Counted from the first letter of the stretch, positions 7,434 through 15,937 are shown. The stretch: DNA of 33,983 nucleotides from Oscillospiraceae bacterium (GCA_017432285.1 JAFRJM010000004.1:1-33983), one strand, 5' to 3'. Translations and numbers: made by a program. The notes: a model not told the origin generated them from the letters alone.

Positions 7434-9155
7434 ATGCAGCCCAAAGAAATACTGTTTGAATTACTGAAAAAAGACGGCAGGCCCGATCGTCAGCTGAGCA
7501 ACTTTGAAGCTTTCAAGTTCGTGGGGGATCCTGTCAGCGCTTATCTGCGCGGTGGCAGAAAAAAAGGCACCAGATACCTGGACAAATGGGGCGTTACTTA
7601 CGACTTCCCTGAAGACGCTCCCGGCGCCATGCCGATCTCAACACCCGACGTCAGGGTGCTGAAGGATATAACCCGCTGGCGTGAACAGGTGAAGGCACCG
7701 GATATAGCCTCCAACTGCAAGGAAGGCTGGGAAGAAGCCCGCGCACGCGCGAAAGAAGTCAGCGGTGATTCCTATCTGGCTACAGCTATGATGGTGACGG
7801 GCGTGTTCGAGACACTTCACAATCTTATGGGATTTGAAGACACGCTCACCGCTTTCTATGAGCACCCCACAGAGATGCACGAGCTTATAGATTACATCGC
7901 CGACTACAGGCTCGAATATGAGAAGATGCTTGTGGAGAACCTGCATCCCGATGCTGTTCTCGCCCACGATGACTGGGGCACAAAAGATTCGCTCTTTATG
8001 AACCCGGACACATGGAGAGAATTCCTGAAGGAACCGTACAGACGGCTGTATTCCTATCTGCGTGAAAACGGTGTTGTCGTTATCCACCACGCAGACTCAT
8101 ATATGGCTCCTATCGTGGAAGACATGGCCGAGATAGGCATAAACGTCTGGCAGGGAGTCCTCCCGGAGAACGATATCCCCGCTATCCAGTACCGTCTTGA
8201 CGGCAGAATGGTCCTTATGGGAGGCATCGGTGCCGCGATAGACAGAGAAGATTCCACAGAGGAAGAGATCCGCAGCTATGTGAGGATCGTTCTGGAAAAC
8301 TGCTGCCCGGGCGGACACTTCATTCCCTCCGTGACATACGGAGGACCTGCTTCCGTTTATCCGCATGTATTCCCGATCATCGAGGATGAGATACTCAGGT
8401 ACAACAGCATCCTGCATATCAACGCTCCGCGCAGACCGCTGCCTGTACACAGAGTCAAAGGCGAGGAGGAAATCGCAGCTAAGACAGAGAAAAAGTTCAC
8501 AGAGCAAAAAGCAGAAGATCTTTCTGTTCTGGATAAACTGGCTGACTCCCTGCGCAAAGGAAGAAACAGAGCGGTTCTCAGCGGTGTGGATGAAGCCCTT
8601 GAAAAAGGATACGATCCGCAAGCCATAATCTCAGACGGTCTGGTAAAAGGAATGATGCTCCTGGGTGAAGATTTCACAGCAAGCAGGGCCTTCGTTCCCG
8701 AGATGCTTGTAGCCGCAAAATGTATGACCTCAGCTCTTGATGTCCTGAAGCCTCTTCTCAAGGGAGACACTATCCAGAAAAAAGGCAGGATATGTCTGGG
8801 CACTGTCAAAGGAGATATGCACGACATCGGCAAGAACCTTGTAAAGATAATGCTTGAAGGCGGCGGTTTTGAAGTCGTTGATCTCGGTGTTGATGTTCCT
8901 GCAGAAAGATTTGTTGAAACAGCTATAGATGAAAAATGCGACATCATTGCCTGCTCTGCTCTTCTCACGACAACTATGAGTGAGATGAGGAGGGTTGTGG
9001 AATTATCAGTGGATCGCGGCATAAGAGATAAGGTCAAGATAATGGTAGGCGGAGCACCTGTTACTCAGGCATTCTGCGATGAGATCGGAGCAGACGGATA
9101 CGCAGATGACGCTGCTCAGGGCGTGCTGCTTGCTGAAAAGCTTATGAACAAATAA
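7434..9155 (+). CDS. UroD-family methyltransferase fused to a corrinoid-binding protein
   Basis: Residues about 1-340 resemble uroporphyrinogen-decarboxylase-family methyltransferases, the family that includes MtaA and several demethylases. Residues about 358-573 are a complete MtaC/MetH-type corrinoid protein: a helical cap (AVLSGVDEAL...GMMLLGEDF) and a B12 domain with GDMHDIG, in which His463 would be the lower cobalt ligand. Normally the two activities are separate proteins. At the expected zinc site the UroD part reads IHHADSY (217-223) instead of His-x-Cys, so it does not look like a zinc-thiolate methyltransferase and more likely demethylates a substrate. It lies 12 bases after the DUF2284 gene, and a strong terminator follows. 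Cytoplasmic. Confidence 0.88.
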   Translation: MQPKEILFELLKKDGRPDRQLSNFEAFKFVGDPVSAYLRGGRKKGTRYLDKWGVTYDFPEDAPGAMPISTPDVRVLKDITRWREQVKAPDIASNCKEGWEEARARAKEVSGDSYLATAMMVTGVFETLHNLMGFEDTLTAFYEHPTEMHELIDYIADYRLEYEKMLVENLHPDAVLAHDDWGTKDSLFMNPDTWREFLKEPYRRLYSYLRENGVVVIHHADSYMAPIVEDMAEIGINVWQGVLPENDIPAIQYRLDGRMVLMGGIGAAIDREDSTEEEIRSYVRIVLENCCPGGHFIPSVTYGGPASVYPHVFPIIEDEILRYNSILHINAPRRPLPVHRVKGEEEIAAKTEKKFTEQKAEDLSVLDKLADSLRKGRNRAVLSGVDEALEKGYDPQAIISDGLVKGMMLLGEDFTASRAFVPEMLVAAKCMTSALDVLKPLLKGDTIQKKGRICLGTVKGDMHDIGKNLVKIMLEGGGFEVVDLGVDVPAERFVETAIDEKCDIIACSALLTTTMSEMRRVVELSVDRGIRDKVKIMVGGAPVTQAFCDEIGADGYADDAAQGVLLAEKLMNK

Positions 9156-9162
9156 ATATACA

Positions 9163-9207
9163 AAACAGCTTCCGGGCAATTATCCCTGCCGGAAGCTGTT
9201 TCTTTTT
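9163..9207 (+). terminator. Intrinsic terminator after the UroD-corrinoid fusion gene
   Basis: AAACAGCTTCCGG (9163-9175) pairs perfectly with CCGGAAGCTGTTT (9189-9201) and is followed by CTTTTT. Confidence 0.85.
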
Positions 9208-9271
9208 CCGCAAAATAGTTCTTTAGTGATTATGTTGTATTTTCCTGTGCAAATTTGTACTTTTCGTCACC

Positions 9272-9301
9272 TTTACAACTGACAGAAAATAAACCTATAG
9301 T
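9272..9301 (+). promoter_or_regulatory. Sigma-A type promoter of the second UroD-family gene
   Basis: TTTACA (9272-9277) and TATAGT (9296-9301), 18 bases apart, lie 63 bases before the ATG of the next gene and downstream of the preceding terminator. The gene is therefore probably transcribed separately from the fusion gene. Confidence 0.5.
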
Positions 9302-9363
9302 ATTCTTAAGAGGTTAAATATTTCACTGTGCGTCATTGTTATTTGAAAAGAGGAACAATCATC

Positions 9364-10440
9364 ATGAAATTCGATATTAAAGAGATAGAAAACGCAAAGA
9401 TCACATATCCGGACGTGTCTATGTACCTTTTCGGGGGGATCGAATTCGATTCTCCGGTCACCTCAAGAGAGAATCTGAGGTTAGCTTACCAGAAAAAGCA
9501 GCTTTGGATGCCTGCTACAATGGACAAGAACTGGTTCTGCCCTGTGATCATCCCTGACAACCCGGCAAGGGCATTCGTAATTCAGGGAACCAAGTACGAA
9601 GGTCCTGTTGGCGGAGATGATATGTTCGGTATTTACTGGGAGTATGTCCCGTCTGCACACGGTTCAATCGTAAGACCCGGCAATCCGACTCTGACCGATG
9701 TTACCAAGTGGAGAGAGGTCATCCACTTCCCTGATGTCGACAGCTGGGACTGGGAAGGCAGCGCCAAAGCCAACAAAGAGTATCTCATCAATTGCCCAAG
9801 GTACATTAACTTCTGCATCTTTACCGGATGGTTCGAGAGACTGATCTCCTTCATGGATTTCGGCCCCGCTGCTTACGCTCTTATGAACCGCAAGACCAAG
9901 GATTATGTGAAAGAGCTGATGGATGCACTGTCCGATCTCTGGATCGATATAGTGGATCACTGTTACAAATACTACGGAAATGCCTTTGAAGGCTTCTGCT
10001 TCCACGATGACTGGGGTGCCCAGGACGGACCGTTCTTCAATGAGCGTATCGTCAGAGAAATGCTCGTTCCCTATATGCGCAGAGTAACTGACCACATCCA
10101 TGAGCTCGGTTACAACTGTGACCTTCACTCCTGCGGCAAGGTGGAGCGGCTTATCCCCTGCATTATCGAGGCAGGCTGGGATGGCTGGGATGGTATGGTC
10201 ATCAACGATTATCATCAGATCTATGCTGATTATGGCGACAAACTCATCATGCAGATCCCTGTTTTCGATTGCCCTGCAGACGCAGATGTCGAAACCCAGA
10301 AAGAGGCCGCAGCAAGATACGCTGACGAGTTTGCAAACAAGGACAAACCTGCCTGCTTCTCCCACTATGGTCCTCCGATCTTCGATTTCCAGAAAGAGCT
10401 GTACAAAATTACAAGGATCAAATTCTCGGACGAAGACTGA
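9364..10440 (+). CDS. UroD-family corrinoid methyltransferase (MtaA/MtbA-like)
   Basis: This 358-residue uroporphyrinogen-decarboxylase-family protein keeps the methyltransferase zinc motif: His255 and Cys257 (LHSCGK) with a distal Cys331 (PACFSHYG). MtaA-type enzymes use this site to bind a thiol acceptor. The GFCFHDDWG segment near residue 211 is typical of the family. The ATG at 9364 follows AAGAGGAAC. A GTG at 9328 would add 12 residues but has no ribosome binding site. Together with the fusion upstream the locus holds two UroD-type partners, one with and one without the zinc ligands, suggesting a demethylase and an acceptor methyltransferase. The substrate is unknown. Confidence 0.85.
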   Translation: MKFDIKEIENAKITYPDVSMYLFGGIEFDSPVTSRENLRLAYQKKQLWMPATMDKNWFCPVIIPDNPARAFVIQGTKYEGPVGGDDMFGIYWEYVPSAHGSIVRPGNPTLTDVTKWREVIHFPDVDSWDWEGSAKANKEYLINCPRYINFCIFTGWFERLISFMDFGPAAYALMNRKTKDYVKELMDALSDLWIDIVDHCYKYYGNAFEGFCFHDDWGAQDGPFFNERIVREMLVPYMRRVTDHIHELGYNCDLHSCGKVERLIPCIIEAGWDGWDGMVINDYHQIYADYGDKLIMQIPVFDCPADADVETQKEAAARYADEFANKDKPACFSHYGPPIFDFQKELYKITRIKFSDED

Positions 10441-10491
10441 TTCTTACCTGGGAAAATACTTCTCTCAACGGAACACAAATAAGGGACAATT

Positions 10492-11349
10492 ATGAGTTTA
10501 CAGTTGTTAAAGGCGAACACTTCAGATGCATTGACATTGAATAAAATATCAGAGCGCGCGTTTGACAGTGATGTTTTCATGGGAGGACCTTCGGCAGAAG
10601 GTCCTCCCGGGTATAAGTCTGTTTCATTCCATACGGAGATGGCAAAACAAGGCCATCTGTACAAATTGACAGAAGATGGACAGACTGTCGGCGGAGCAAT
10701 CCTTTTTTTGCAAGGAGACGTACTGAACATCGGCAGGATTTTTGTCGCGCCAGAGCATTTCCGTAAGGGTTACGGATCTTTTATGATGCAGGAAATAGAA
10801 TCCATGTTTTCCGGTGTAAAAGAGTTTACCCTGGACACACCCGACTGGAATATCAGAACAAATTCTTTTTATACAAAACTGGGATATACGGAAATAAAAC
10901 GGGACAGTGGTTTTGTTTATTATGCAAAGAGGAACCTGACAGAGAATATGATCCGTTGGGCTGAAAGCAAACTTGGCAGCACAGAGTATGCCGGCTGGTG
11001 TCTTGCGTTTATCGAGGATGCACTTGAAATCAGCAATCAAATCGAAATATTTGGTGGAGATTCTGCAAAGGAATCCTGCGAGATGTACAAAGATGCGTTG
11101 CGCGACGGAGTTCCGGAGCGAGGCGCGTTCGTATTCTATGACTGCCTGTGTCCAAGCGAAAACGGCCCGGTCAACTGGGGACACTGCGGCGTCAGTCTCG
11201 GGGAGGGTCGTGTGATCCATGCGTGGGATGTGGTCCGAATCGATGACTATCTGGCAATCGAAAATCTGACAGCGCTGACTGGAGACCATCCTGAATACCT
11301 GGGCTGGGTTTCGCTCGAACGCGTACTGAATCAAAAACCGGAAGAGTAA
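10492..11349 (+). CDS. GNAT acetyltransferase fused to an NlpC/P60-like domain
   Basis: Residues 1-147 form a GNAT acetyltransferase fold, with GRIFVAPEHFRKGYGS as the acetyl-CoA motif. Residues about 150-280 resemble an NlpC/P60 papain-like domain: Cys170 (YAGWCLAF) as nucleophile, His231 (WGHCGVSLG) as the base, and possibly His243 (VIHAW). NlpC/P60 domains cleave or transfer peptide, amide or acyl bonds, often in cell-wall peptides. There is no signal peptide, so this copy should act in the cytoplasm. AAGGGA lies before the ATG. It is 51 bases after the UroD gene with no terminator seen, so readthrough is possible. Function is otherwise unknown. Confidence 0.75.
   Translation: MSLQLLKANTSDALTLNKISERAFDSDVFMGGPSAEGPPGYKSVSFHTEMAKQGHLYKLTEDGQTVGGAILFLQGDVLNIGRIFVAPEHFRKGYGSFMMQEIESMFSGVKEFTLDTPDWNIRTNSFYTKLGYTEIKRDSGFVYYAKRNLTENMIRWAESKLGSTEYAGWCLAFIEDALEISNQIEIFGGDSAKESCEMYKDALRDGVPERGAFVFYDCLCPSENGPVNWGHCGVSLGEGRVIHAWDVVRIDDYLAIENLTALTGDHPEYLGWVSLERVLNQKPEE
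10581..10608. repeat. Perfect 12-bp inverted repeat inside the GNAT coding region
   Basis: GGGAGGACCTTC (10581-10592), loop GGCA, GAAGGTCCTCCC (10597-10608). It encodes the GGPSAEGPPG segment of the acetyltransferase. There is no U-tract, so it is not an ordinary terminator, but it would form a very stable mRNA hairpin about 90 bases into the gene. Confidence 0.8.
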
Positions 11350-11352
11350 AAA

Positions 11353-11378
11353 CCAGAGACCTTTTTAGAGGTCTCTGG
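11353..11378 (-). terminator. Intrinsic terminator of the GH1 gene (minus strand)
   Basis: CCAGAGACCT (11353-11362) pairs with AGGTCTCTGG (11369-11378). On the minus strand the hairpin is followed by TTTTTAC, so it ends the glycosidase transcript. Confidence 0.8.
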
Positions 11379-11396
11379 TCATTATTTAATCTTTAG

Positions 11397-11421
11397 GGAT
11401 GCTTATCAGCGTCCTTTTTTT
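11397..11421 (+). terminator. Intrinsic terminator of the GNAT-NlpC gene (plus strand)
   Basis: GGATGC (11397-11402) pairs with GCGTCC (11409-11414, one wobble) and is followed by seven Ts (11415-11421). Confidence 0.65.
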
Positions 11422-11442
11422 GCGGCGCAATGCTTTTGGATC

Positions 11443-12942
11443 TCAATCCAGATCTTCTCCATTGGAGGCTATGACCTTTTTATACCAGAAGAAAGAATCC
11501 TTACGGTAGCGGTCATATGTTCCGTTACCATCGTCATCCGCATCTACGTACACAAAGCCGTAGCGCTTTGACATTGACACCAGTGAACAAGACACAAGGT
11601 CTATGCATCCCCATGGAGTGTAACCGATGACGTCGACTCCGTCTTCGATCGCATCTGCAATGGCCTGGATATGGCTGCGCAGATATGAGATACGGTAATC
11701 GTCGTGGACTGTTTTATCCTCACCCAATGTTTCCAAGGCTCCAAGTCCATTCTCTACGATGTAGATCGGCAGGTGGAACCTGTCTCTCAGATCGTTGAGA
11801 GAGATCCGCATTGCAGTCGGATCGACCTGCCATCCGAAGTCGCTGGTCTCCAGATAAGGATTGTGCAGCGTGCGGATGAAAGAACCTATCCTCTCCTGCC
11901 TCTTCGGATCCGCAGTGGCAATGGAAGAAAGATAATAACTGAGAGAAATGAAATCCACTTTTCCTTCAGCCAGGATCTCCTCATACCCATCGTACCACTT
12001 GATCTCGATGCCGTTCCTTCTGTAGTAAGACCGGATCCAGGCAGGATAGCTGCCTCCAGCCATGACATCACAGAAGAACATGTTGAACTCATGTTCGTCA
12101 TGTGCCCGCAGGGCATCCTGCGGCGAAGGAGTTTCAGGGTAAATATGATGCAGGTTGAACATGTTCCCTATCAGACACTGAGGAGCGTGTTCGTGGGCAT
12201 ATTTCACGATCATCGCACTTGCGATGAACTGATGATGCAGCGCCTGGTGAGATGCATTCTCCCATCTCTTTGCCATGTCTGCCGGAAGAGGCGCGAAAGG
12301 ACGGAAGCCCTTCGGGATCTCAAATTCACCGTCATTGCGGTCAAGGATGATGCCGCCTCCGAGATAAGGAACAGCGCACACCATATTGATCTCATTAAAG
12401 GTCAACCAGTATTTAACTTCATCCTTATACTCGTCGATAATAAACTTCAGATATTTATAGCAGTATGGAACAATCTCCGGAGAGACCCATCCGTCATACT
12501 TCTCTACGAAGCCTATCGGAAGTTCATAGTGGATCATTGTCACCAGAGGCTCGATGCCGTATTTATGCAGTTCGGCAAACACATCATGATAGAACTGCAC
12601 TCCCTCGGGATCCGGAGTCTCCTCCAGCCCGGTCGGGAAAAGTCTGGTCCAGGAGATCGACATACGGAATGACTTGAATCCCATCTCAGCCATAAGGGCG
12701 ATGTCCTCTTTATAGCGGTGGAAGAAATCGTTGCCTCTGCGGTTTGGGAAGTTCATCGTAGCTTCTTCAGCTTTTGCCCTCTCCAGGTCTTTTTTCAGCA
12801 TGAAGTTGCAGGGTGTCTTGGGACCACGGAAAAAGACATAATCCAAATGGGAAAGGCCCTTTCCGTCCAGGCACCTGCCTCCTTCAATCTGGGCGGCGGA
12901 AGTTGCGCCGCCCCATAAAAAATTCTCAGGAAATCTTGCCAT
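11443..12942 (-). CDS. GH1 6-phospho-beta-glycosidase
   Basis: This 499-residue glycoside hydrolase family 1 enzyme starts with FPENFLWGGATSAAQIEG. It has the acid/base TFNEIN (Glu184) and the nucleophile YIVENG (Glu397). SMSKRYG at 456-462 is the loop that binds the 6-phosphate in phospho-beta-glucosidases, so it acts on PTS-phosphorylated disaccharides in the cytoplasm. It is the third gene of a minus-strand unit after MupG-like and EIIBC, starting 6 bases after the EIIBC stop with its ribosome binding site (CAGGAA) overlapping the EIIBC end. It should release a glucose-6-phosphate-type sugar from the imported substrate. Confidence 0.92.
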   Translation of the reverse strand: MARFPENFLWGGATSAAQIEGGRCLDGKGLSHLDYVFFRGPKTPCNFMLKKDLERAKAEEATMNFPNRRGNDFFHRYKEDIALMAEMGFKSFRMSISWTRLFPTGLEETPDPEGVQFYHDVFAELHKYGIEPLVTMIHYELPIGFVEKYDGWVSPEIVPYCYKYLKFIIDEYKDEVKYWLTFNEINMVCAVPYLGGGIILDRNDGEFEIPKGFRPFAPLPADMAKRWENASHQALHHQFIASAMIVKYAHEHAPQCLIGNMFNLHHIYPETPSPQDALRAHDEHEFNMFFCDVMAGGSYPAWIRSYYRRNGIEIKWYDGYEEILAEGKVDFISLSYYLSSIATADPKRQERIGSFIRTLHNPYLETSDFGWQVDPTAMRISLNDLRDRFHLPIYIVENGLGALETLGEDKTVHDDYRISYLRSHIQAIADAIEDGVDVIGYTPWGCIDLVSCSLVSMSKRYGFVYVDADDDGNGTYDRYRKDSFFWYKKVIASNGEDLD

Positions 12943-12948
12943 TTATTC

Positions 12949-14439
12949 TTATTCCTGTCCGTCGATAATATCAGCTTCCTCGTCCTTGTACAGGATCATA
13001 GCAGCGACGAAAGCGATGACAACGCCAATCACGAGGCAGATGATCATCTTCTTAAGGTCAGCCAATGGATCCGGTACAGGTGCAGGGTTGATGAACATGC
13101 CGAACGTGAAGATGTTCGGAGGACCACCCGCATAGGAACCAACATTCATCAGAGCTGCGATAAGGCCGGCTACACCGGAACCGATCATAGCAGCATACAG
13201 AGCCTTCTTATACTTGAAGGTGATACCGTACAGACCAGGCTCGGAGATTCCGGGGATCGCATCAGAGAAAGCACATGACAGAGCCAGTGATCTGCGTTCG
13301 GAGTTCTTTGCCTTGAGCGCGACAGCCAGGCAGACTGCAGCCTGAGTGTACTGGAACAGGAATCCGGCGACAGAAGTCAGAGGGTTCTTGCCCATCTGCT
13401 GGCCTACAGCCATTGCCACGGACATCAGGTTGAAGTGCATTCCTGTGATGACGATGTACGGATAGATAGCTGAGAACAGACAGATCAGTATCGCGCCAAT
13501 CCCGGGGATATGGAACAATGTGATCAGCAGTCCAGCAAACGCGGTGGAGAGCCTGTGGCTTATCGGTGCGAGGACCAGCAGTCCCAACGGGGCCATGATA
13601 AGGAGCTCCAGTGTCGGAACAAGAACGAAACGGACGTTCTTGGGGATATATTTGTTCAGGAGCTTTTCTACAAAGCTCATGACGAAGACACACACGATGA
13701 CCGGAATAATGGTGCTTGTGTAATCTCCAGGATAAATACTAAGACCAAACAGTGAACCAGCAGAACCGGTTCCAGGAACTACCGTTGGAGGACCGCCTGG
13801 ATTGGGAACGGTATATCCTGCTCCCTCTTTGACAAGTTCAAGGAATGTAGGATGGATAAGTATAGCGCCCATCAGCATTCCCATGGCGGTCTTGACGTTG
13901 AATCTCTTCGCAGCTGCATAGCCTACGAAGATCGGGAGGAAGCAGAACGCTACGTTGTAGATCCATGTCAGGGTCGCGATCGTGGGATTGTCAGCTGGAA
14001 CCAGCTTGAAGTTGACCAGCATCATAACGATACCCTGCAACATACCGCAAGCAAGCAGTGCCGGTAAGATCGGGAAAACGCAGGATACGATAGCCGGGAA
14101 GATGGAGCCAAGGATCTCCTTGAAGCTCTTTTTCTTCTTTGTCAGCTCCGGATCCAGATTCTCGTCGATAGCGGCTGCTCTTTCGATCCCGGTCGCTGCG
14201 ACAAATGCATCATATACTTCGTTGATGTCGTTGCCGATGATGACCTGGACCTGATCGCCGACCATCTGTGCGCCGATAACGCCGATTTTCTTCAGTTCGT
14301 CCAAATTGACTAGGCTGGTGTCTTTCGGTGTGATGCGCAGCCTGGTGAGACAGTGCGCGGCATGGGCGATGTTATCCTTGCCGCCAACAAGCTCGACTAT
14401 ACGGGAAGCAATAGTCCCAAAGTCTTTTGTTTCTGCCAT
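12949..14439 (-). CDS. PTS transporter subunit EIIBC, glucose/beta-glucoside/MurNAc family
   Basis: Residues 1-90 are an EIIB domain with the phosphorylated Cys30 in AHCLTRLR. Residues about 105-485 are a multi-spanning EIIC channel, with SIFPAIVSCVFPILPALLACGMLQG and a GIHxxx-like GMHFNL segment. It lacks the fused EIIA domain common in beta-glucoside permeases; a separate EIIA gene lies divergently at 15938. It takes up and phosphorylates a sugar at the membrane using PEP-derived phosphate via HPr and EIIA. It sits between the MupG-like gene (65 bases upstream) and the GH1 gene. Specificity cannot be read from sequence; a MurNAc-containing or beta-glucoside disaccharide is suggested by the neighbours. 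Confidence 0.9.
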   Translation of the reverse strand: MAETKDFGTIASRIVELVGGKDNIAHAAHCLTRLRITPKDTSLVNLDELKKIGVIGAQMVGDQVQVIIGNDINEVYDAFVAATGIERAAAIDENLDPELTKKKKSFKEILGSIFPAIVSCVFPILPALLACGMLQGIVMMLVNFKLVPADNPTIATLTWIYNVAFCFLPIFVGYAAAKRFNVKTAMGMLMGAILIHPTFLELVKEGAGYTVPNPGGPPTVVPGTGSAGSLFGLSIYPGDYTSTIIPVIVCVFVMSFVEKLLNKYIPKNVRFVLVPTLELLIMAPLGLLVLAPISHRLSTAFAGLLITLFHIPGIGAILICLFSAIYPYIVITGMHFNLMSVAMAVGQQMGKNPLTSVAGFLFQYTQAAVCLAVALKAKNSERRSLALSCAFSDAIPGISEPGLYGITFKYKKALYAAMIGSGVAGLIAALMNVGSYAGGPPNIFTFGMFINPAPVPDPLADLKKMIICLVIGVVIAFVAAMILYKDEEADIIDGQE

Positions 14440-14504
14440 GTTTTTTTCCTTTCTAATCTCTATTCTTTAATTTTTTTATATCCTTCTCGGATATTGCTAA
14501 CTAA

Positions 14505-15668
14505 TCACGCTTGGATGAATCCGAAATTCACCCTGTATTTGAGGTAATCCAGCAGGAACATCTCTTCATCCCTGATCCTGCCAGCGTAGTTCATCGTCCC
14601 ATCGTTCCTTATTTTCGTTTTTACGATGTGGACCTCACCTTTGTAGCGGTTGATGTTGTCGTTGAGTATGACCACATCCCCTGACTCAAAGTACTCCTTT
14701 TCACATGGTCTTGGAGGTATCGGCGTGAACCTGAAGTCAAACCTCCCCCAGCGGGAACGGATAATGGTATGGATATATTCGCTGGTTGTATGTTTGTTGA
14801 AACCGAACAGCAGTTCCTTTTCCGAATCCGCCAGATCGCTCACCGTCTCTATGGTCAGCGGGATCCTCTCGATATCACCTATGGGTATCTCGTTCCGGAT
14901 GCCCGGGAAATAAAACGGCCTGTCTTCCGCAAATACATACATCTCTTTAATGGTATCTGCGATCTCCTTCAGTTCTTCTTCCGAAGCAAAAGCATTACCG
15001 ATAATAACTTCGTCACATCCCAATGCATAGACATGCCTCAGCTGCAAACCGATAGGAAGATCCCTGTCCTCTTCTATAGTTGGAAGGCCGTCGCTCACCG
15101 GCCAAGGTCCGTGTGCTCCTTTGACATTGGATGAAATGAATATCTGAGTACTTATACCTTCGCTCCTGAAGAACTGGTTTGTCTCAAGAACGTCTTCGCT
15201 GCCGGCTCCTGAATTTCTAAGGGGATAAAAGTTGTAGGATCCGATTATCCTGCTCTTGTCCCCACCCATCTCAAGGATACGTTTCACTGCGGGAACGAGG
15301 CTGGCGTTAAGCTGTACGCCTAAGCCCTGGTCATTGTTAACGATCGCCACATCCCGGTCGTCGTTGAACATCAGGTCAAGACGCAGGACATCAAGCCCCA
15401 TATTCTTGAATACGGAAAGATCTTCAGGTGTAGCCCCGATCTGCATGAAGAAACGGGCGTTACAGTCACCGTATACTTCCATCCCGTAACGGTGCGCCAC
15501 ATCACAGAGATCGCTGAAATATTTGATGATATCCTCAATGGAACCTTCAACAGAGAACAGACTTGTAAATACCTTCGTGAAGCCGTATTTCTGCGCCAGC
15601 TGAAGGTAGCTCTCGATCTCTTCCGCTGTCTCCTGTTCCGGATATAATGAAACTCCTAGCTTGATCAT
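14505..15668 (-). CDS. mupG: MupG/DUF871-family TIM-barrel protein (6-phospho-N-acetylmuramidase-like)
   Basis: This 387-residue protein begins MIKLGVSLYPEQ, the normal N-terminus of DUF871/MupG proteins. It has a TIM barrel up to about residue 250 and a C-terminal beta domain (SGDVVILNDNINRYKGEVHIV). Characterised MupG cleaves MurNAc-6-phosphate-GlcNAc imported by a PTS. The start at 15668 is set by GGAGGG 8 bases upstream. A longer open frame to 15848 has no ribosome binding site and runs through the regulatory region. It is the first gene of the unit with EIIBC and GH1. No murQ etherase is visible, so the real substrate may not be MurNAc. Confidence 0.85.
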   Translation of the reverse strand: MIKLGVSLYPEQETAEEIESYLQLAQKYGFTKVFTSLFSVEGSIEDIIKYFSDLCDVAHRYGMEVYGDCNARFFMQIGATPEDLSVFKNMGLDVLRLDLMFNDDRDVAIVNNDQGLGVQLNASLVPAVKRILEMGGDKSRIIGSYNFYPLRNSGAGSEDVLETNQFFRSEGISTQIFISSNVKGAHGPWPVSDGLPTIEEDRDLPIGLQLRHVYALGCDEVIIGNAFASEEELKEIADTIKEMYVFAEDRPFYFPGIRNEIPIGDIERIPLTIETVSDLADSEKELLFGFNKHTTSEYIHTIIRSRWGRFDFRFTPIPPRPCEKEYFESGDVVILNDNINRYKGEVHIVKTKIRNDGTMNYAGRIRDEEMFLLDYLKYRVNFGFIQA

Positions 15669-15737
15669 TTTTACCCTCCATTTTTTTATTTTATCATTTT
15701 TAATGCACAGAATAATGTAGAATACGAGGCGTATGTT

Positions 15738-15754
15738 TTGTTCATGTTGAACAA
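15738..15754. promoter_or_regulatory. Candidate operator palindrome between divergent sugar genes
   Basis: TTGTTCA-TGT-TGAACAA is a perfect 7-bp inverted repeat with a 3-base centre, 70 bases upstream of the MupG-like start and about 185 bases upstream of EIIA. Its position suits a repressor of the divergent PTS genes. No regulator gene lies next to it, so the protein that binds is unknown. Confidence 0.4.
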
Positions 15755-15937
15755 ATATTTGCAGTTTTTCCGGCTCCAGCGTGCTCATATCCCTTTTTTC
15801 TGCAAAAGGTAAGAGAATGATAAGTATTTTCCTGTCAAAACAGTTCACAAACCAGGTGCCTGCGAGTAAAATGGATGTGTCCGTAAAACGTTATAGAGAA
15901 CGCTATCCTTACTATAGATAAAAGGAGCAAAACCACT

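Noticed and set aside
9328-9363. GTG start for the second UroD-family gene
   Set aside because: There is no ribosome binding site before the GTG, while AAGAGGAAC precedes the ATG at 9364.
9664-10365. A 233-codon minus-strand frame
   Set aside because: It is antisense to the UroD-family methyltransferase, whose zinc motif and family features are clear.
11704-12672. A 322-codon plus-strand frame
   Set aside because: It lies wholly antisense to the GH1 gene, has no ribosome binding site and shows no protein family features.
15669-15848. N-terminal extension of the MupG-like gene to 15848
   Set aside because: The extension has no ribosome binding site, covers the operator region and does not match the family N-terminus. 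The ATG at 15668 has GGAGGG at good spacing.
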